A DNA stretch of 64,000 nt. It comes from Dyadobacter chenwenxiniae. GTDB lineage: Bacteria > Bacteroidota > Bacteroidia > Cytophagales > Spirosomataceae. The stretch spans positions 4,030,001 to 4,094,000 of the forward strand of contig NZ_CP094997.1 in NCBI RefSeq assembly GCF_022869785.1, in the 5' to 3' direction. Shown in pieces: positions 52,562 to 62,337 of this stretch (its first letter is position 1; every line of letters begins with the position of its first letter). A program made the position numbers and the translations under genes. Under the pieces are notes generated by a model that was given only the letters and a program-made list of their open reading frames with translations, was not told where the DNA came from and searched no databases.

Positions 52562-54979
52562 TTACTCGCTTTTCAATGTTTTCACGGGATCCAGCATTGC
52601 TGCGCGGATGGCTTGATAACTTACAGTTAACAATGTGACAATGAGCGCACCCAGGCCTGTTCCGGCAAATATCCACCCGGAAATTTCAGTCCGGTAAGCG
52701 TATTTCACCAGCCATTCCTGCATGGCATACCAGGCGATCGGTGTCGCGATTATGGCGGCAATGACCACAAGCTGTATAAAATCCTGAGATAACATTTGCC
52801 ATAGATTACGAACGGAAGCACCCAGAACTTTGCGGATGCCTATTTCTTTTGTCCGTTGTTCGGCTACGAATGAGGCAAGCCCGAAAAGTCCGAGGCAGGA
52901 AATAAAAATGGCTAGCGAGGCAAAGAAACCAGCCAGCTTACCCATCCGCTCTTCGGAACGGAACTTTGCATCATATTCCTGATCGGCAAATTTGTATTCA
53001 AAGGGCACAGTCGGCGTAAGCTTCCTAAACACTGCTTCTATTTTAGGCAATGCAGCACTGGCGTTGACACCATCGTTAAGCCGGATATTGATCCAGTTGG
53101 GCTCTCCAAACAAAAAGAAAACGCTCGGTGCTACTTTTTGGAACGGCGATTCCATGACCATATCTTTCACCACACCCAAAATCCTGAAATCCTTCTTGAC
53201 ATCATTCGTCATCCAATGGCTTTGCCAGCTCAATGTTTCCCCAACTGGCTGCTTGAAACCCAGCAACTTTGCGGCTGTTTCATTAATAACAAATCCGGCA
53301 GAATCGGAGGCCAGATTTCCCGAAAAATTTCGGCCTGCAACAAATTTCCATTGCACCACATTTGCATATTCCGGCGAGACGGTCAGCGTGCTGAAACCAG
53401 GCGGATTTTCCATCGTCATGCCTTTCCAGCTAAAACCGCCGTTTTGTGACCACACATCCGTAACCGGACTTTGGGACAAAGCAACTTCCCCGACTACGCC
53501 CGTCCGCTTTAACTCAGCACTGATCAGCTCCGACTTTTTATAAAAATCATCCGACTTCATTTCTATCATCAGCAAGCCGTCACGCGAATAGCCTACCGGA
53601 CGATTTTTGGCAAAATTCACCTGGCTATAAATGATGATCGTACAAATCACTAATGCAATTGAAACCGTGAACTGCATTACAACCAGCACTTTACGGGGCA
53701 ACGAAGCAAAACGCCCGACATGCATAATGCTGCCCTTCAAGACTTTCACGGGCTGAAAAGACGTCAGATACAATGCGGGATAGCTTCCAGCCAGGAATCC
53801 CGTAATGAGGATAAACGCAATGCTCACCAGCCAGAAATACGAATTGGTTGTATGCACGATCATTTCCTTGGCGGACAGATCATTAAACCAGGGCAATGAC
53901 AAATTTAAGAGGATCATGGCGATAGCAAAAGACAGCAATACAACCAGAAATGATTCTGAAAAAAACTGGCCTATCAACTGCAAACGCAACGACCCGATCG
54001 CCTTGCGAATGCCTACTTCTTTGGCCCGCTTTTCGGATCGGGCCGTGCTCAGGTTCATGAAGTTAATGCAGGCCAATAATAGAACGAAAAAGCCGATTAC
54101 GCCCACGAGCCACACATATTGCACCGGCCCGGAGTCCACTTGTCCATTCTTGAAATTGGAATAAAGGTGCCAGTCGCTCATGGGGTGCACCCACATTTGC
54201 GGATTTGTAGCAGCCTCATTTTTCATGTTATCCAGGTGCCGGATCACATTCAATTCCGAATCTTTGATTGCCGCTGAAGCTTTCGCAAATTCCACCCCTG
54301 GTTTGACTTCCACATATAGGTTTAGTGCATGGTTATCCCATTGCTTTTCACGCATATAGCGATTGTTAGCAATAAAATAATCCCAACTTCCAAGAAAATG
54401 AACATCGTAAAACTGCGAGTTTTTGGGGAAATCCGCGTAAATGCCTGCAACTTTCAAAAGCATATCCGAATTGACCGATACCACCTTGTTCATGGGATCC
54501 ACTTTCCCAAAGAGCGCCTTCGCAGCGGACGAAGATAGCATGATGGACTGCTGATCCTGCAAGCTGGCCCAAGAGCCGCGACGCATTTCCAGGGACAGCA
54601 TTTCGGGTCCTTCGGCGGCAATAAACTGGCCTTTTCTGTTCAGTTTCTTCTCGCCCACTGTCAAAATGCCGTCACTGGTGTGGGTGGATGGCACAATGTA
54701 TTTGAAGTTGTCGCTATAATTGGTTTTTAGCTCCTGAACAAATGGATAAGGAACCGATTTTGACGTTTGTAATTCCCCTCCAAACACCTGATCCACTACG
54801 ATCATCCCGATGTGATCGTAGTTTTTATGGTTTTTATTGAATGATAATTCGTCGTAGATCCAAAGTCCGGCAAGCATTGCGACAGCCATTCCGATGGCCA
54901 ATCCACCAATGTTAATGGCCGAGTAACCTTTGCTTTTGAGCAGGTTCCTAAGTGCGATTTTGAGATAATTTCTTAGCAT
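52562..54979 (-). CDS. Doubled FtsX/MacB-type ABC permease
   Basis: An 805-residue paralogue, last gene of the right-hand array. N-terminus MLRNYLKIALRNLLKSKGYS; first coupling motif EVGIRKAIGS near 320; second EIGIRKVLGA near 713; C-terminus DPVKTLKSE. It follows the next permease by 12 bases and is probably co-transcribed. The inverted repeat after its stop may end the transcript. Confidence 0.93.
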   Translation of the reverse strand: MLRNYLKIALRNLLKSKGYSAINIGGLAIGMAVAMLAGLWIYDELSFNKNHKNYDHIGMIVVDQVFGGELQTSKSVPYPFVQELKTNYSDNFKYIVPSTHTSDGILTVGEKKLNRKGQFIAAEGPEMLSLEMRRGSWASLQDQQSIMLSSSAAKALFGKVDPMNKVVSVNSDMLLKVAGIYADFPKNSQFYDVHFLGSWDYFIANNRYMREKQWDNHALNLYVEVKPGVEFAKASAAIKDSELNVIRHLDNMKNEAATNPQMWVHPMSDWHLYSNFKNGQVDSGPVQYVWLVGVIGFFVLLLACINFMNLSTARSEKRAKEVGIRKAIGSLRLQLIGQFFSESFLVVLLSFAIAMILLNLSLPWFNDLSAKEMIVHTTNSYFWLVSIAFILITGFLAGSYPALYLTSFQPVKVLKGSIMHVGRFASLPRKVLVVMQFTVSIALVICTIIIYSQVNFAKNRPVGYSRDGLLMIEMKSDDFYKKSELISAELKRTGVVGEVALSQSPVTDVWSQNGGFSWKGMTMENPPGFSTLTVSPEYANVVQWKFVAGRNFSGNLASDSAGFVINETAAKLLGFKQPVGETLSWQSHWMTNDVKKDFRILGVVKDMVMESPFQKVAPSVFFLFGEPNWINIRLNDGVNASAALPKIEAVFRKLTPTVPFEYKFADQEYDAKFRSEERMGKLAGFFASLAIFISCLGLFGLASFVAEQRTKEIGIRKVLGASVRNLWQMLSQDFIQLVVIAAIIATPIAWYAMQEWLVKYAYRTEISGWIFAGTGLGALIVTLLTVSYQAIRAAMLDPVKTLKSE

Positions 54980-54991
54980 GGCTTTTTATTT

Positions 54992-57412
54992 TTATTCACT
55001 TTTCAATGTTTTTACGGGATCAGTCAATGCGGCTTTGATACTTTGAAAACTAATGGTAACAAATGCAACCAAAATGGCCGCTATGCCCGCGACAACGAAG
55101 ATTTGCCAGGAAACGACGGTCTTAAAAGCGAAATTTTCCAGCCATTTATTCATCGCCCAACTGGAAATCGGCGTAGCGATTACAATGGAAATGAAAACCA
55201 ATTTCAAGAAATCCGCCGAGAGCAGTCCCGTTATACCCAGCACCGAAGCGCCTAAAACTTTTCGGATGCCAATTTCCCTGGTGCGCTGTTCGGCGGTGAA
55301 TGTGGCCAAACCAAATAACCCGAGGCAAGCGATGACGATGCCGATCAAAGAGAAATATCTGATAAGCCTGGATGTCCTTTCTTCTTTTTCGTAGTTTTTT
55401 TGAAAGTCACTGTCCAGGAAGGAATATTCGAATGGTGAACCCGGATTTACTTTTTTCCACGCATCGCCTATTTTTCCCATCAACGCGCCGTAATTGCCTC
55501 CGTGCACATCCACGATGAGATAGGTGTTTGTTGAGCTAAAAAACGGTGAAACTGTTAACGCAAGCGGTTTTATCTCATGCTGCAACGATTCGAAATGATA
55601 ATCCTTAACGACGCCAATAATGGTCATGGTTATTTTCCGGTCGTGAAAATCGGAATATATCTTTTTCCCTACGGCATTACCAATATTATAGCCAAGCTTT
55701 TTAACGGCAACTTCATTCAAGACCAGCGCATTGGAATCGGCGCTGAATGCATTGGAAAAGCCCCTGCCTTGCAGCAACTTAATGCCCAGCGTTTTGATGT
55801 AATCATTGTCAATGTTGGCGAAACTCACGTCCACATTCTCTTTCATTGTTTTGCCTTCCGCATAAAAAAGCATGTCCAACACATTCTCAATGCCGGGATA
55901 AGTGGAGCCCACAGCAGAAGCTTTTACCTGCGGAATGTTGGCAAGTTCGTTTTTAAAAGCCTTGTAATTTTTGCCTGCTTCTGTTGTTTGCAACGGCAAA
56001 ATCACTTTTTGACCTTTATTAAAACCAAGATTTTGATTACTCAGATATTCCATTTGCTGGCTGATCAGCATTGCACCCAGGATCAGGACGATGGACACCG
56101 TAAATTGAAAAACAACAAGTCCTTTGCGCACAAAAACAGCAGAGTTATTACTTTTAAAACGTCCTTTTAATGTAGCGATCGGGGAAAAAGAAGAGAGGTA
56201 AAAAGCCGGGTAAAAACCTGCCAGCAAGCCGGTTACAATGGTCAATGCGAATAAATAGCCCAAAATTTCGGGATGCTGCAGCAGATATAAATTCTTACCG
56301 GTCAGCTGGTTGAATGTTGGCAAAAGCAATTCCAGAAACGGCAGCGAGATCAGCAAAGCCAATGTGCTCAGTAGTAAAGATTCCCACAAGAATTGCCCTA
56401 CCAGAGAACTTTTGGCCGCCCCAACCACTTTTTTTACGCCTACTTCCTTTGCCCGCTTTTCACTTCTGGCCGTGCTCAGATTCATGAAGTTAATGCAGGC
56501 GATCAGTAAAAGAAATGCGGCCACCGAACTGAAAATGTAGAGATATTTGACGTTCCCGTTGGGTGCAATTTCAAAATCGAAGTTTGAGTAAAGATAAATG
56601 TCCCTTAATGGTTGGAGAAACAGCTTTTTGGAGAACTGCATCACATTCAAATCCGCAGCGCCGTTTCTTTTCAAAAATGCATCCAGCTTTCCCTCCACAG
56701 CATCTGCATTGTTGTCTGCGTTCAGCTTCAAATAAGTGTGGAAAATGTTGTTTGTCGCCCAGTTTGTCTGCCCTTTTGCCCATTGCCCCACATCACTGTT
56801 GTTCATGGACAGCAGCATATTGGCTGGAATGTGCGATTTATGATCATTATTCCGAAGCACACCTTTGACTGTATACGAACCCACCGCAAATGGAAGGTTA
56901 ACCTTAATGATCTTATCGACCGGATTGACATTACCAAACAGCTTACTGGCAATTTCCTCCGTGATAATGATCGAATTAGGCTGATTCAAAGCCGTTTTCT
57001 GATCGCCGTATTTAAAATCATAAGTAAAAATCTGGAAAAAGGTTGAGTCGACGTAATAGCCGTTTGTCTCGTAAAACTGCTTCTCGCCCGTTTCGTTTTT
57101 TAACAGGAACTTGTCAATGCCCGGCATCCTGAGCAACCTCGTTACCTGCTCCACTTCGGGAAAATCACGCTTCAAACCCGCTGCCATTGGCCCGGGTGCT
57201 GCCACCCATTTTTCGCCTTGCACCTGCGACGCAACCCGATAAATCCGCTCACCGTGCACTTGATGCTTGTCGTAGCTGATCTCGTCCATTACGTACAACG
57301 TAATGAGCATGCAAGTGGTGATGCCAATGGCCAACCCGAACACATTGATCGCACTATAAACCTTATTTTTTAATAGGCTCCGCCAGGCGATTTTCAAATA
57401 ATTTTGTATCAT
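54992..57412 (-). CDS. Doubled FtsX/MacB-type ABC permease
   Basis: An 806-residue paralogue. N-terminus MIQNYLKIAWRSLLKNKVYS; first coupling motif EVGVKKVVGA near 322, with Lys for the usual Arg; second EIGIRKVLGA near 715; C-terminus DPVKTLKSE. Gaps of 12 bases on both sides place it in the middle of one transcript with its neighbours. Confidence 0.93.
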   Translation of the reverse strand: MIQNYLKIAWRSLLKNKVYSAINVFGLAIGITTCMLITLYVMDEISYDKHQVHGERIYRVASQVQGEKWVAAPGPMAAGLKRDFPEVEQVTRLLRMPGIDKFLLKNETGEKQFYETNGYYVDSTFFQIFTYDFKYGDQKTALNQPNSIIITEEIASKLFGNVNPVDKIIKVNLPFAVGSYTVKGVLRNNDHKSHIPANMLLSMNNSDVGQWAKGQTNWATNNIFHTYLKLNADNNADAVEGKLDAFLKRNGAADLNVMQFSKKLFLQPLRDIYLYSNFDFEIAPNGNVKYLYIFSSVAAFLLLIACINFMNLSTARSEKRAKEVGVKKVVGAAKSSLVGQFLWESLLLSTLALLISLPFLELLLPTFNQLTGKNLYLLQHPEILGYLFALTIVTGLLAGFYPAFYLSSFSPIATLKGRFKSNNSAVFVRKGLVVFQFTVSIVLILGAMLISQQMEYLSNQNLGFNKGQKVILPLQTTEAGKNYKAFKNELANIPQVKASAVGSTYPGIENVLDMLFYAEGKTMKENVDVSFANIDNDYIKTLGIKLLQGRGFSNAFSADSNALVLNEVAVKKLGYNIGNAVGKKIYSDFHDRKITMTIIGVVKDYHFESLQHEIKPLALTVSPFFSSTNTYLIVDVHGGNYGALMGKIGDAWKKVNPGSPFEYSFLDSDFQKNYEKEERTSRLIRYFSLIGIVIACLGLFGLATFTAEQRTREIGIRKVLGASVLGITGLLSADFLKLVFISIVIATPISSWAMNKWLENFAFKTVVSWQIFVVAGIAAILVAFVTISFQSIKAALTDPVKTLKSE

Positions 57413-57424
57413 AAGTTTGTTGTT

Positions 57425-59803
57425 TTATTCGCTTTTCAAACTCTTTACCGGATCCATTACCGCTGCCTTAATGGCCTGGTAACCAACCGTTACCAATGCT
57501 AATGTGCAGATCGAGATCGCAGAAACAAGAAACACATTAATGTCGATTTCCGCATGGTAAGCGAACTCTTGCAACCAGCGGTTCATGGCCCAGCCGATGA
57601 GCGGAAAGGCAATGACCATCGCAATTACAATAAGTTTGAGAAAATCGACGGAAAGTAACATTGCAACGTCCTGAATGGTCGCGCCCACCACTTTCCTGAT
57701 CCCGATCTCTTTCTGGCGGCGCTGCGCCGTGAAAGCCGCAAGTCCGAACAGACCGAGGCATGAAATGAGGATCGCAAGTGCGGCAAAAAACTGCGATAAA
57801 ATGCCAATGCGCTGCTCAGAAGCATATAATGCATTGTAATTCTCATCCAAAAACTGATATTCGAACACATTGCCTTTGTGGAAATCCGCAAATGTCTGAT
57901 TGATTCTGGCAATGGTCTGCGTTTCGGTTCCGGCCTGGATCTTCACCATAATGTTGGGCATTACCGGGTAAGTCTGGAAAAAGCACGGTTTCACTTTTTC
58001 GTATAGTGACTCAAAATTGAAATCTTTTACAACGCCCACAATTTGCCGCTGCTGATCCCAGAATTTCACCGTTTTACCGATTGGATCTTTAAGCTCCATG
58101 CTCTTAATAGCCGCCTCATTGAAGACGATCTCATTGCGGGAATTGTCACTCTGGGAGAAACTTCGCCCCGCTATTAGCTCCATTCCCGTTGTTTCAATGA
58201 AGTTATAGCCCACTTCCAGGTTGGCGAAATCAATGTTCTTACCTGGCTGTTTTCCCGGCCATTGAAAGTCTGAAACAGCACCGTGGCTTCCTGTCAGGTC
58301 GTGGTAATAACTGGATACATTGCTTACGCCCGGCAATTCTTTGAGTTGGCTGACAAACGCTTCGGATTTTTTCAAACTCGCAGAATCCATGCTCATCGGG
58401 ATCTCAAAATGGATAATGTTATCCCGACTATAACCCAGATTTTTGCTCTGAATAAATTGGATCTGCCGGTAAACAACGAGCACAGAAACGATAAAAATAA
58501 CCGAGATCGTAAATTGAAATACAACCAAACCTTTCCTTAACCAAAGCTCACTCACGGAGGTTTTGAATGCGCCTTTCAGAACCGAAATGGTATTGAAGCC
58601 CGACAGATAAAAAGCTGGGTAACTGCCTGCAATGAGGCCGGTTACCAATGTAATGATCAGCGCAGAGGCAATCATTTTTATATCAAAAACAAAGGCAATG
58701 TTCTTTCCTGTAATCTGATTAAACTGTGGCAGCAGGATAAAAACCAGCGCGATAGCAACAATCAATGCCAGAAATGCCATCATCACCGACTCGCCCAGAT
58801 ATTGTACAACCAACGATCTCCGCATGGCACCAATTGCCTTCTTGATCCCAACTTCCTTCATTCGTCCGGATGCTTTGGCCGTGGACAAATTCATGAAGTT
58901 GATGCACGCGATAATGAGGATAAATAATGCAATGACCGAAAAAAGCCGCACATACGTAATCCGTCCACCTGCCTGAACGCCGTTTTCAAAATGCCCGTGC
59001 AGATATTTATCCGAAAACTTTACCGCCAGCAAAGTAATATCAATGTTCTTGTCTTTTGTAGCGAGAAACTTCTTGATCTTAGCATTAAACTGATCATTAT
59101 CTGCGCCTTGCTTCAAAATGACGTAAGTGCTGGGGTCGCTGTTGGACCAGGATTTCATGCCGGGGCGCTTCGCTACATAAAGATCAAAGTTGAACAGGAC
59201 ATCGAAATGCTCGATTGCATTCACTGGATTCCCCTCGAAAACAAGGCCGATATTATAAATTCCACCGAATTCGCCGTGTTCCCATTTAATGCTTTTGCCA
59301 ACAACATTGTCCGTCGAGCGGAACAGTTTCAGCGCTAATGCATGTGAAATCCCAATGGTTTGATTATCTCTGAAAATACTTTTCGGATCACCATCAACAA
59401 CCGGGCAAGTGAATACATTGAAATAATCTTTTCCTACAAACTGCCCACCCGTTTTAAGGTGCGTATCATTAAATGTCACAGTCCCTTTGTCGGAAAACCA
59501 GGAAGCCGGCAGCACTGTCACCGCATTTTCCACCTCAGGAAACTCAGCAGCCAGGGAAGCGGCTAGCGGGCCGGCCGTGTGATGGATCGTTTCAAGGCCT
59601 TCCTCACTCTTGTGGTTCGCCATGATCTGATACATGCGGTCGTCCTTCTCGTTGTATTTATCAACGTGGAGCTCGTCGTTAACCCACAAATAGATCAGCA
59701 ATGTGCAGGCGAGTCCGGTGGAAAGCCCGATCAGGTTCAGCACTGTAAACTCACGCTCCTTCAATAAGTTACGCCAGGCGATTTTGAAATAATTCTTGAT
59801 CAT
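57425..59803 (-). CDS. Doubled FtsX/MacB-type ABC permease
   Basis: A 792-residue paralogue. N-terminus MIKNYFKIAWRNLLKEREFT; first coupling motif EVGIKKAIGA near 317; second EIGIRKVVGA near 703; C-terminus DPVKSLKSE. It is 12 bases from the next gene downstream and 32 from the one upstream. Confidence 0.93.
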   Translation of the reverse strand: MIKNYFKIAWRNLLKEREFTVLNLIGLSTGLACTLLIYLWVNDELHVDKYNEKDDRMYQIMANHKSEEGLETIHHTAGPLAASLAAEFPEVENAVTVLPASWFSDKGTVTFNDTHLKTGGQFVGKDYFNVFTCPVVDGDPKSIFRDNQTIGISHALALKLFRSTDNVVGKSIKWEHGEFGGIYNIGLVFEGNPVNAIEHFDVLFNFDLYVAKRPGMKSWSNSDPSTYVILKQGADNDQFNAKIKKFLATKDKNIDITLLAVKFSDKYLHGHFENGVQAGGRITYVRLFSVIALFILIIACINFMNLSTAKASGRMKEVGIKKAIGAMRRSLVVQYLGESVMMAFLALIVAIALVFILLPQFNQITGKNIAFVFDIKMIASALIITLVTGLIAGSYPAFYLSGFNTISVLKGAFKTSVSELWLRKGLVVFQFTISVIFIVSVLVVYRQIQFIQSKNLGYSRDNIIHFEIPMSMDSASLKKSEAFVSQLKELPGVSNVSSYYHDLTGSHGAVSDFQWPGKQPGKNIDFANLEVGYNFIETTGMELIAGRSFSQSDNSRNEIVFNEAAIKSMELKDPIGKTVKFWDQQRQIVGVVKDFNFESLYEKVKPCFFQTYPVMPNIMVKIQAGTETQTIARINQTFADFHKGNVFEYQFLDENYNALYASEQRIGILSQFFAALAILISCLGLFGLAAFTAQRRQKEIGIRKVVGATIQDVAMLLSVDFLKLIVIAMVIAFPLIGWAMNRWLQEFAYHAEIDINVFLVSAISICTLALVTVGYQAIKAAVMDPVKSLKSE

Positions 59804-59835
59804 GGCAGCCTGTTTATAGGTTATTAACTTACTTC

Positions 59836-62214
59836 TTATCGCAACGTTTGCACAGGATTAGCAAGCGCGGCTTTAACAGATTGGTAACCAACGGTAAGAA
59901 AGGCGATCAGGACGGCCAGCACCGCAGAAATGGCAAAAATCCACCATTCAATGTCGATCCTGTATGCAAAATCCTGCAACCATTTGTTCATAAAATAATA
60001 GGAAACGGGGCTTGCTATAATGATCGCTACAATAACCAGTCGCAAGAAATCGGTTGATAATAAAGCAGTTATACTGGCAACGGACGCTCCTAAAACCTTG
60101 CGAATGCCAATTTCTTTCGTGCGCTGTTCAATGGAAAATAATGCCAGGCCGAACAAGCCAAGACAAGAAAGAAATACGGATAAAAGCGCGAACATGGACG
60201 TCAGGTTGGAGGCCAGCTCTTCCCTTTTGTAGAATCCGGCTATTTCCTCGTCGTAAAAACTATACTGGAACACATATTCCGGAAACTGTTTCTGCCAGAC
60301 ATTCATAATGTCCGGGATCGTTGAAGCGCTGAGATTTTCCAGCTTGATTCCGGCGCTTCGGTAATGTCTTTTGGAAGCATAAATAACTGTTGGTTCTATA
60401 CCGGAATAGAGATCCGCATTATTGAAGTCGGACAGAACACCGACGATGACGCCTGTTTTGTTATCCATATCACCAATCACCAAACGCTTATTCAGCGCTT
60501 CCTCAGGCGATTTCAATCCCAATGCCTTGACCAACTTATTGTTAACCAGGAGCTCGCTGAGCGTATCCGACTGACTGGGGTTGCGCCCGGCGATGAGTTT
60601 CAATCCATAAGTCGCTATGTAATGATTATCCGCAACCCTCGATCTGGTCACAAATTTTTCCCAGTCGCGATTTTCAAATTTAATGCTGCCGCCATTTCCA
60701 GCCTGTGAAGATGGTGGATTCCTGAAAAACGAAATGCTGGCAACCTCCTTAATTCTTGGAATTTCATTGGTAAGTGCCGCAATTTTCGCCGTTTCCGTGT
60801 CCGGCAATCCTACATGCAGGATCAGGTCTTTATTTAAGCCCAAATCCTTATTTTTCAAGTATCTGGATTGCAGAATGATCACCATCGAAACGGCAATCAA
60901 AACAAATGAAATGCTGAACTGCGCCACTACGAGACCTTTTCTAACCGAGAAAGAGCCCCGTTCATCGGTCGCCGCCAGGCCTTTGATCGCCCGAACAGGA
61001 TTTAAATTGGAAATCACCAAAGCAGGATAAATGCCCGCCACGCAAACCACGAAAAACAATAGCAAAACGCTGAATGCGAGCAGACTGAAATCGGCAAAAA
61101 GATTAATTTCCAAATTGATTTCCAGCCAGTTACTCAGCATTGGAATCAATATTTTGGAAAGAACAATGGAGAAAACAAATGATATGAAGGTAAACAAAGC
61201 GGCTTCATGAATGAAAAGCCAGAAAACCTGCAACTGTGAAACACCAAGCACCTTCCTGATCCCTACTTCCTTACTTCTTTTAAAGGATTGCGCCGTTGAA
61301 ATGTTGATAAAATTAAAACAGGCAATGAGTATCAGCAGCAAACCAACCGTTGCCAGCATGACAATGGTGTAATACTTGATTTTGCCCCCATAACTTAGGT
61401 TGAAATGAACGTCCGAAAGTGGTTGTAAATGATAATGGAACACATTGTTGTCGGCGCCATGGATTTTCTTCGCAAAGCCGATCATTTGTTTTTCCAACGC
61501 ATCTCTATCCTCCGCCGAACGCAGGCTTACAAATGTTTCGCGGTTGCTATCAATCCAGCCCCAGTCTTCATAACCATATTCAGGAACCAACTTTTTTAAT
61601 GTTGGAAGCGAGACGAAAACATCCTTTTTGAAATCTGTTTGTTCAGGGAAATCCTTAATCACACCAGCAACCGTCACATTCTCAGCATTATTAAGTCGGA
61701 TCAAATGACCCATCGGATTGGCATTTCCAAAATATTTTTGCGCATAGCGCTCCGTAATAACGGCCTGATTGGGCAAATTCAATACAGCCGCATTGCCAGC
61801 AACAAATTGATAATCAAATATTTTAAAGAATTCAGAATCCGTAAAAGCTGCCGATGATTTTTCGAAAAACTTCTTGGAATTATTTCGCTGCTCAATGCTG
61901 ACTGTCAGCTCACGATCAGCCAGATAAGCTGCGTGCGCAACATTGGCAAACTCTTTCCTGAGCGTGGTATGCAAAGGAAACGCAGAGCCCCGCTCATGCT
62001 CCACGGAGCCATCTTCCAGGTGCAGATCCACCACCATGCGGAAAATTTTATCTGCATTTGCATGATGTCTGTCAACCCCCAAATGATAAGAAACCAGCTG
62101 AAAAATAATAATCGCCCCCGCCATGCCAATGCCCAAACCGGTCATGTTGATAGCCGAGTACATTTTGTTTTTCAACAAGTTACGCAAAGCGATTTGGAAA
62201 TAATTTTGAAGCAT
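59836..62214 (-). CDS. Doubled FtsX/MacB-type ABC permease
   Basis: A 792-residue paralogue. N-terminus MLQNYFQIALRNLLKNKMYS; first coupling motif EVGIRKVLGV near 315; second EIGIRKVLGA near 708; its C-terminus NPVQTLR lacks the final Ser-Glu of most paralogues. It is separated from the upstream permease by 115 bases that hold a tetranucleotide tract and a GGC-heptamer-like stretch (62232-62257), so its translation may depend on that spacer. Confidence 0.93.
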   Translation of the reverse strand: MLQNYFQIALRNLLKNKMYSAINMTGLGIGMAGAIIIFQLVSYHLGVDRHHANADKIFRMVVDLHLEDGSVEHERGSAFPLHTTLRKEFANVAHAAYLADRELTVSIEQRNNSKKFFEKSSAAFTDSEFFKIFDYQFVAGNAAVLNLPNQAVITERYAQKYFGNANPMGHLIRLNNAENVTVAGVIKDFPEQTDFKKDVFVSLPTLKKLVPEYGYEDWGWIDSNRETFVSLRSAEDRDALEKQMIGFAKKIHGADNNVFHYHLQPLSDVHFNLSYGGKIKYYTIVMLATVGLLLILIACFNFINISTAQSFKRSKEVGIRKVLGVSQLQVFWLFIHEAALFTFISFVFSIVLSKILIPMLSNWLEINLEINLFADFSLLAFSVLLLFFVVCVAGIYPALVISNLNPVRAIKGLAATDERGSFSVRKGLVVAQFSISFVLIAVSMVIILQSRYLKNKDLGLNKDLILHVGLPDTETAKIAALTNEIPRIKEVASISFFRNPPSSQAGNGGSIKFENRDWEKFVTRSRVADNHYIATYGLKLIAGRNPSQSDTLSELLVNNKLVKALGLKSPEEALNKRLVIGDMDNKTGVIVGVLSDFNNADLYSGIEPTVIYASKRHYRSAGIKLENLSASTIPDIMNVWQKQFPEYVFQYSFYDEEIAGFYKREELASNLTSMFALLSVFLSCLGLFGLALFSIEQRTKEIGIRKVLGASVASITALLSTDFLRLVIVAIIIASPVSYYFMNKWLQDFAYRIDIEWWIFAISAVLAVLIAFLTVGYQSVKAALANPVQTLR

Positions 62215-62273
62215 TGCAATTGAATTTACTTCGGCAGTCAGCGGTCGGCCATCAGCCTTCTATTTATTTCTAA

Positions 62274-62337
62274 TCATTCATTCATTCATTCACTCATTCA
62301 CTCATTCACTCATTCACTCATTCACTCACTCACTCAC
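62274..62337. repeat. 64-bp tetranucleotide tract (TCAY)16
   Basis: Sixteen units: TCAT four times, TCAC-TCAT four times, TCAC four times. Read on the minus strand it is RTGA repeats, and the first of these provides the stop codon (62332-62330) of the upstream permease. It lies in the spacer between two permease genes. Tracts of this kind vary in length by slippage. Confidence 0.9.
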
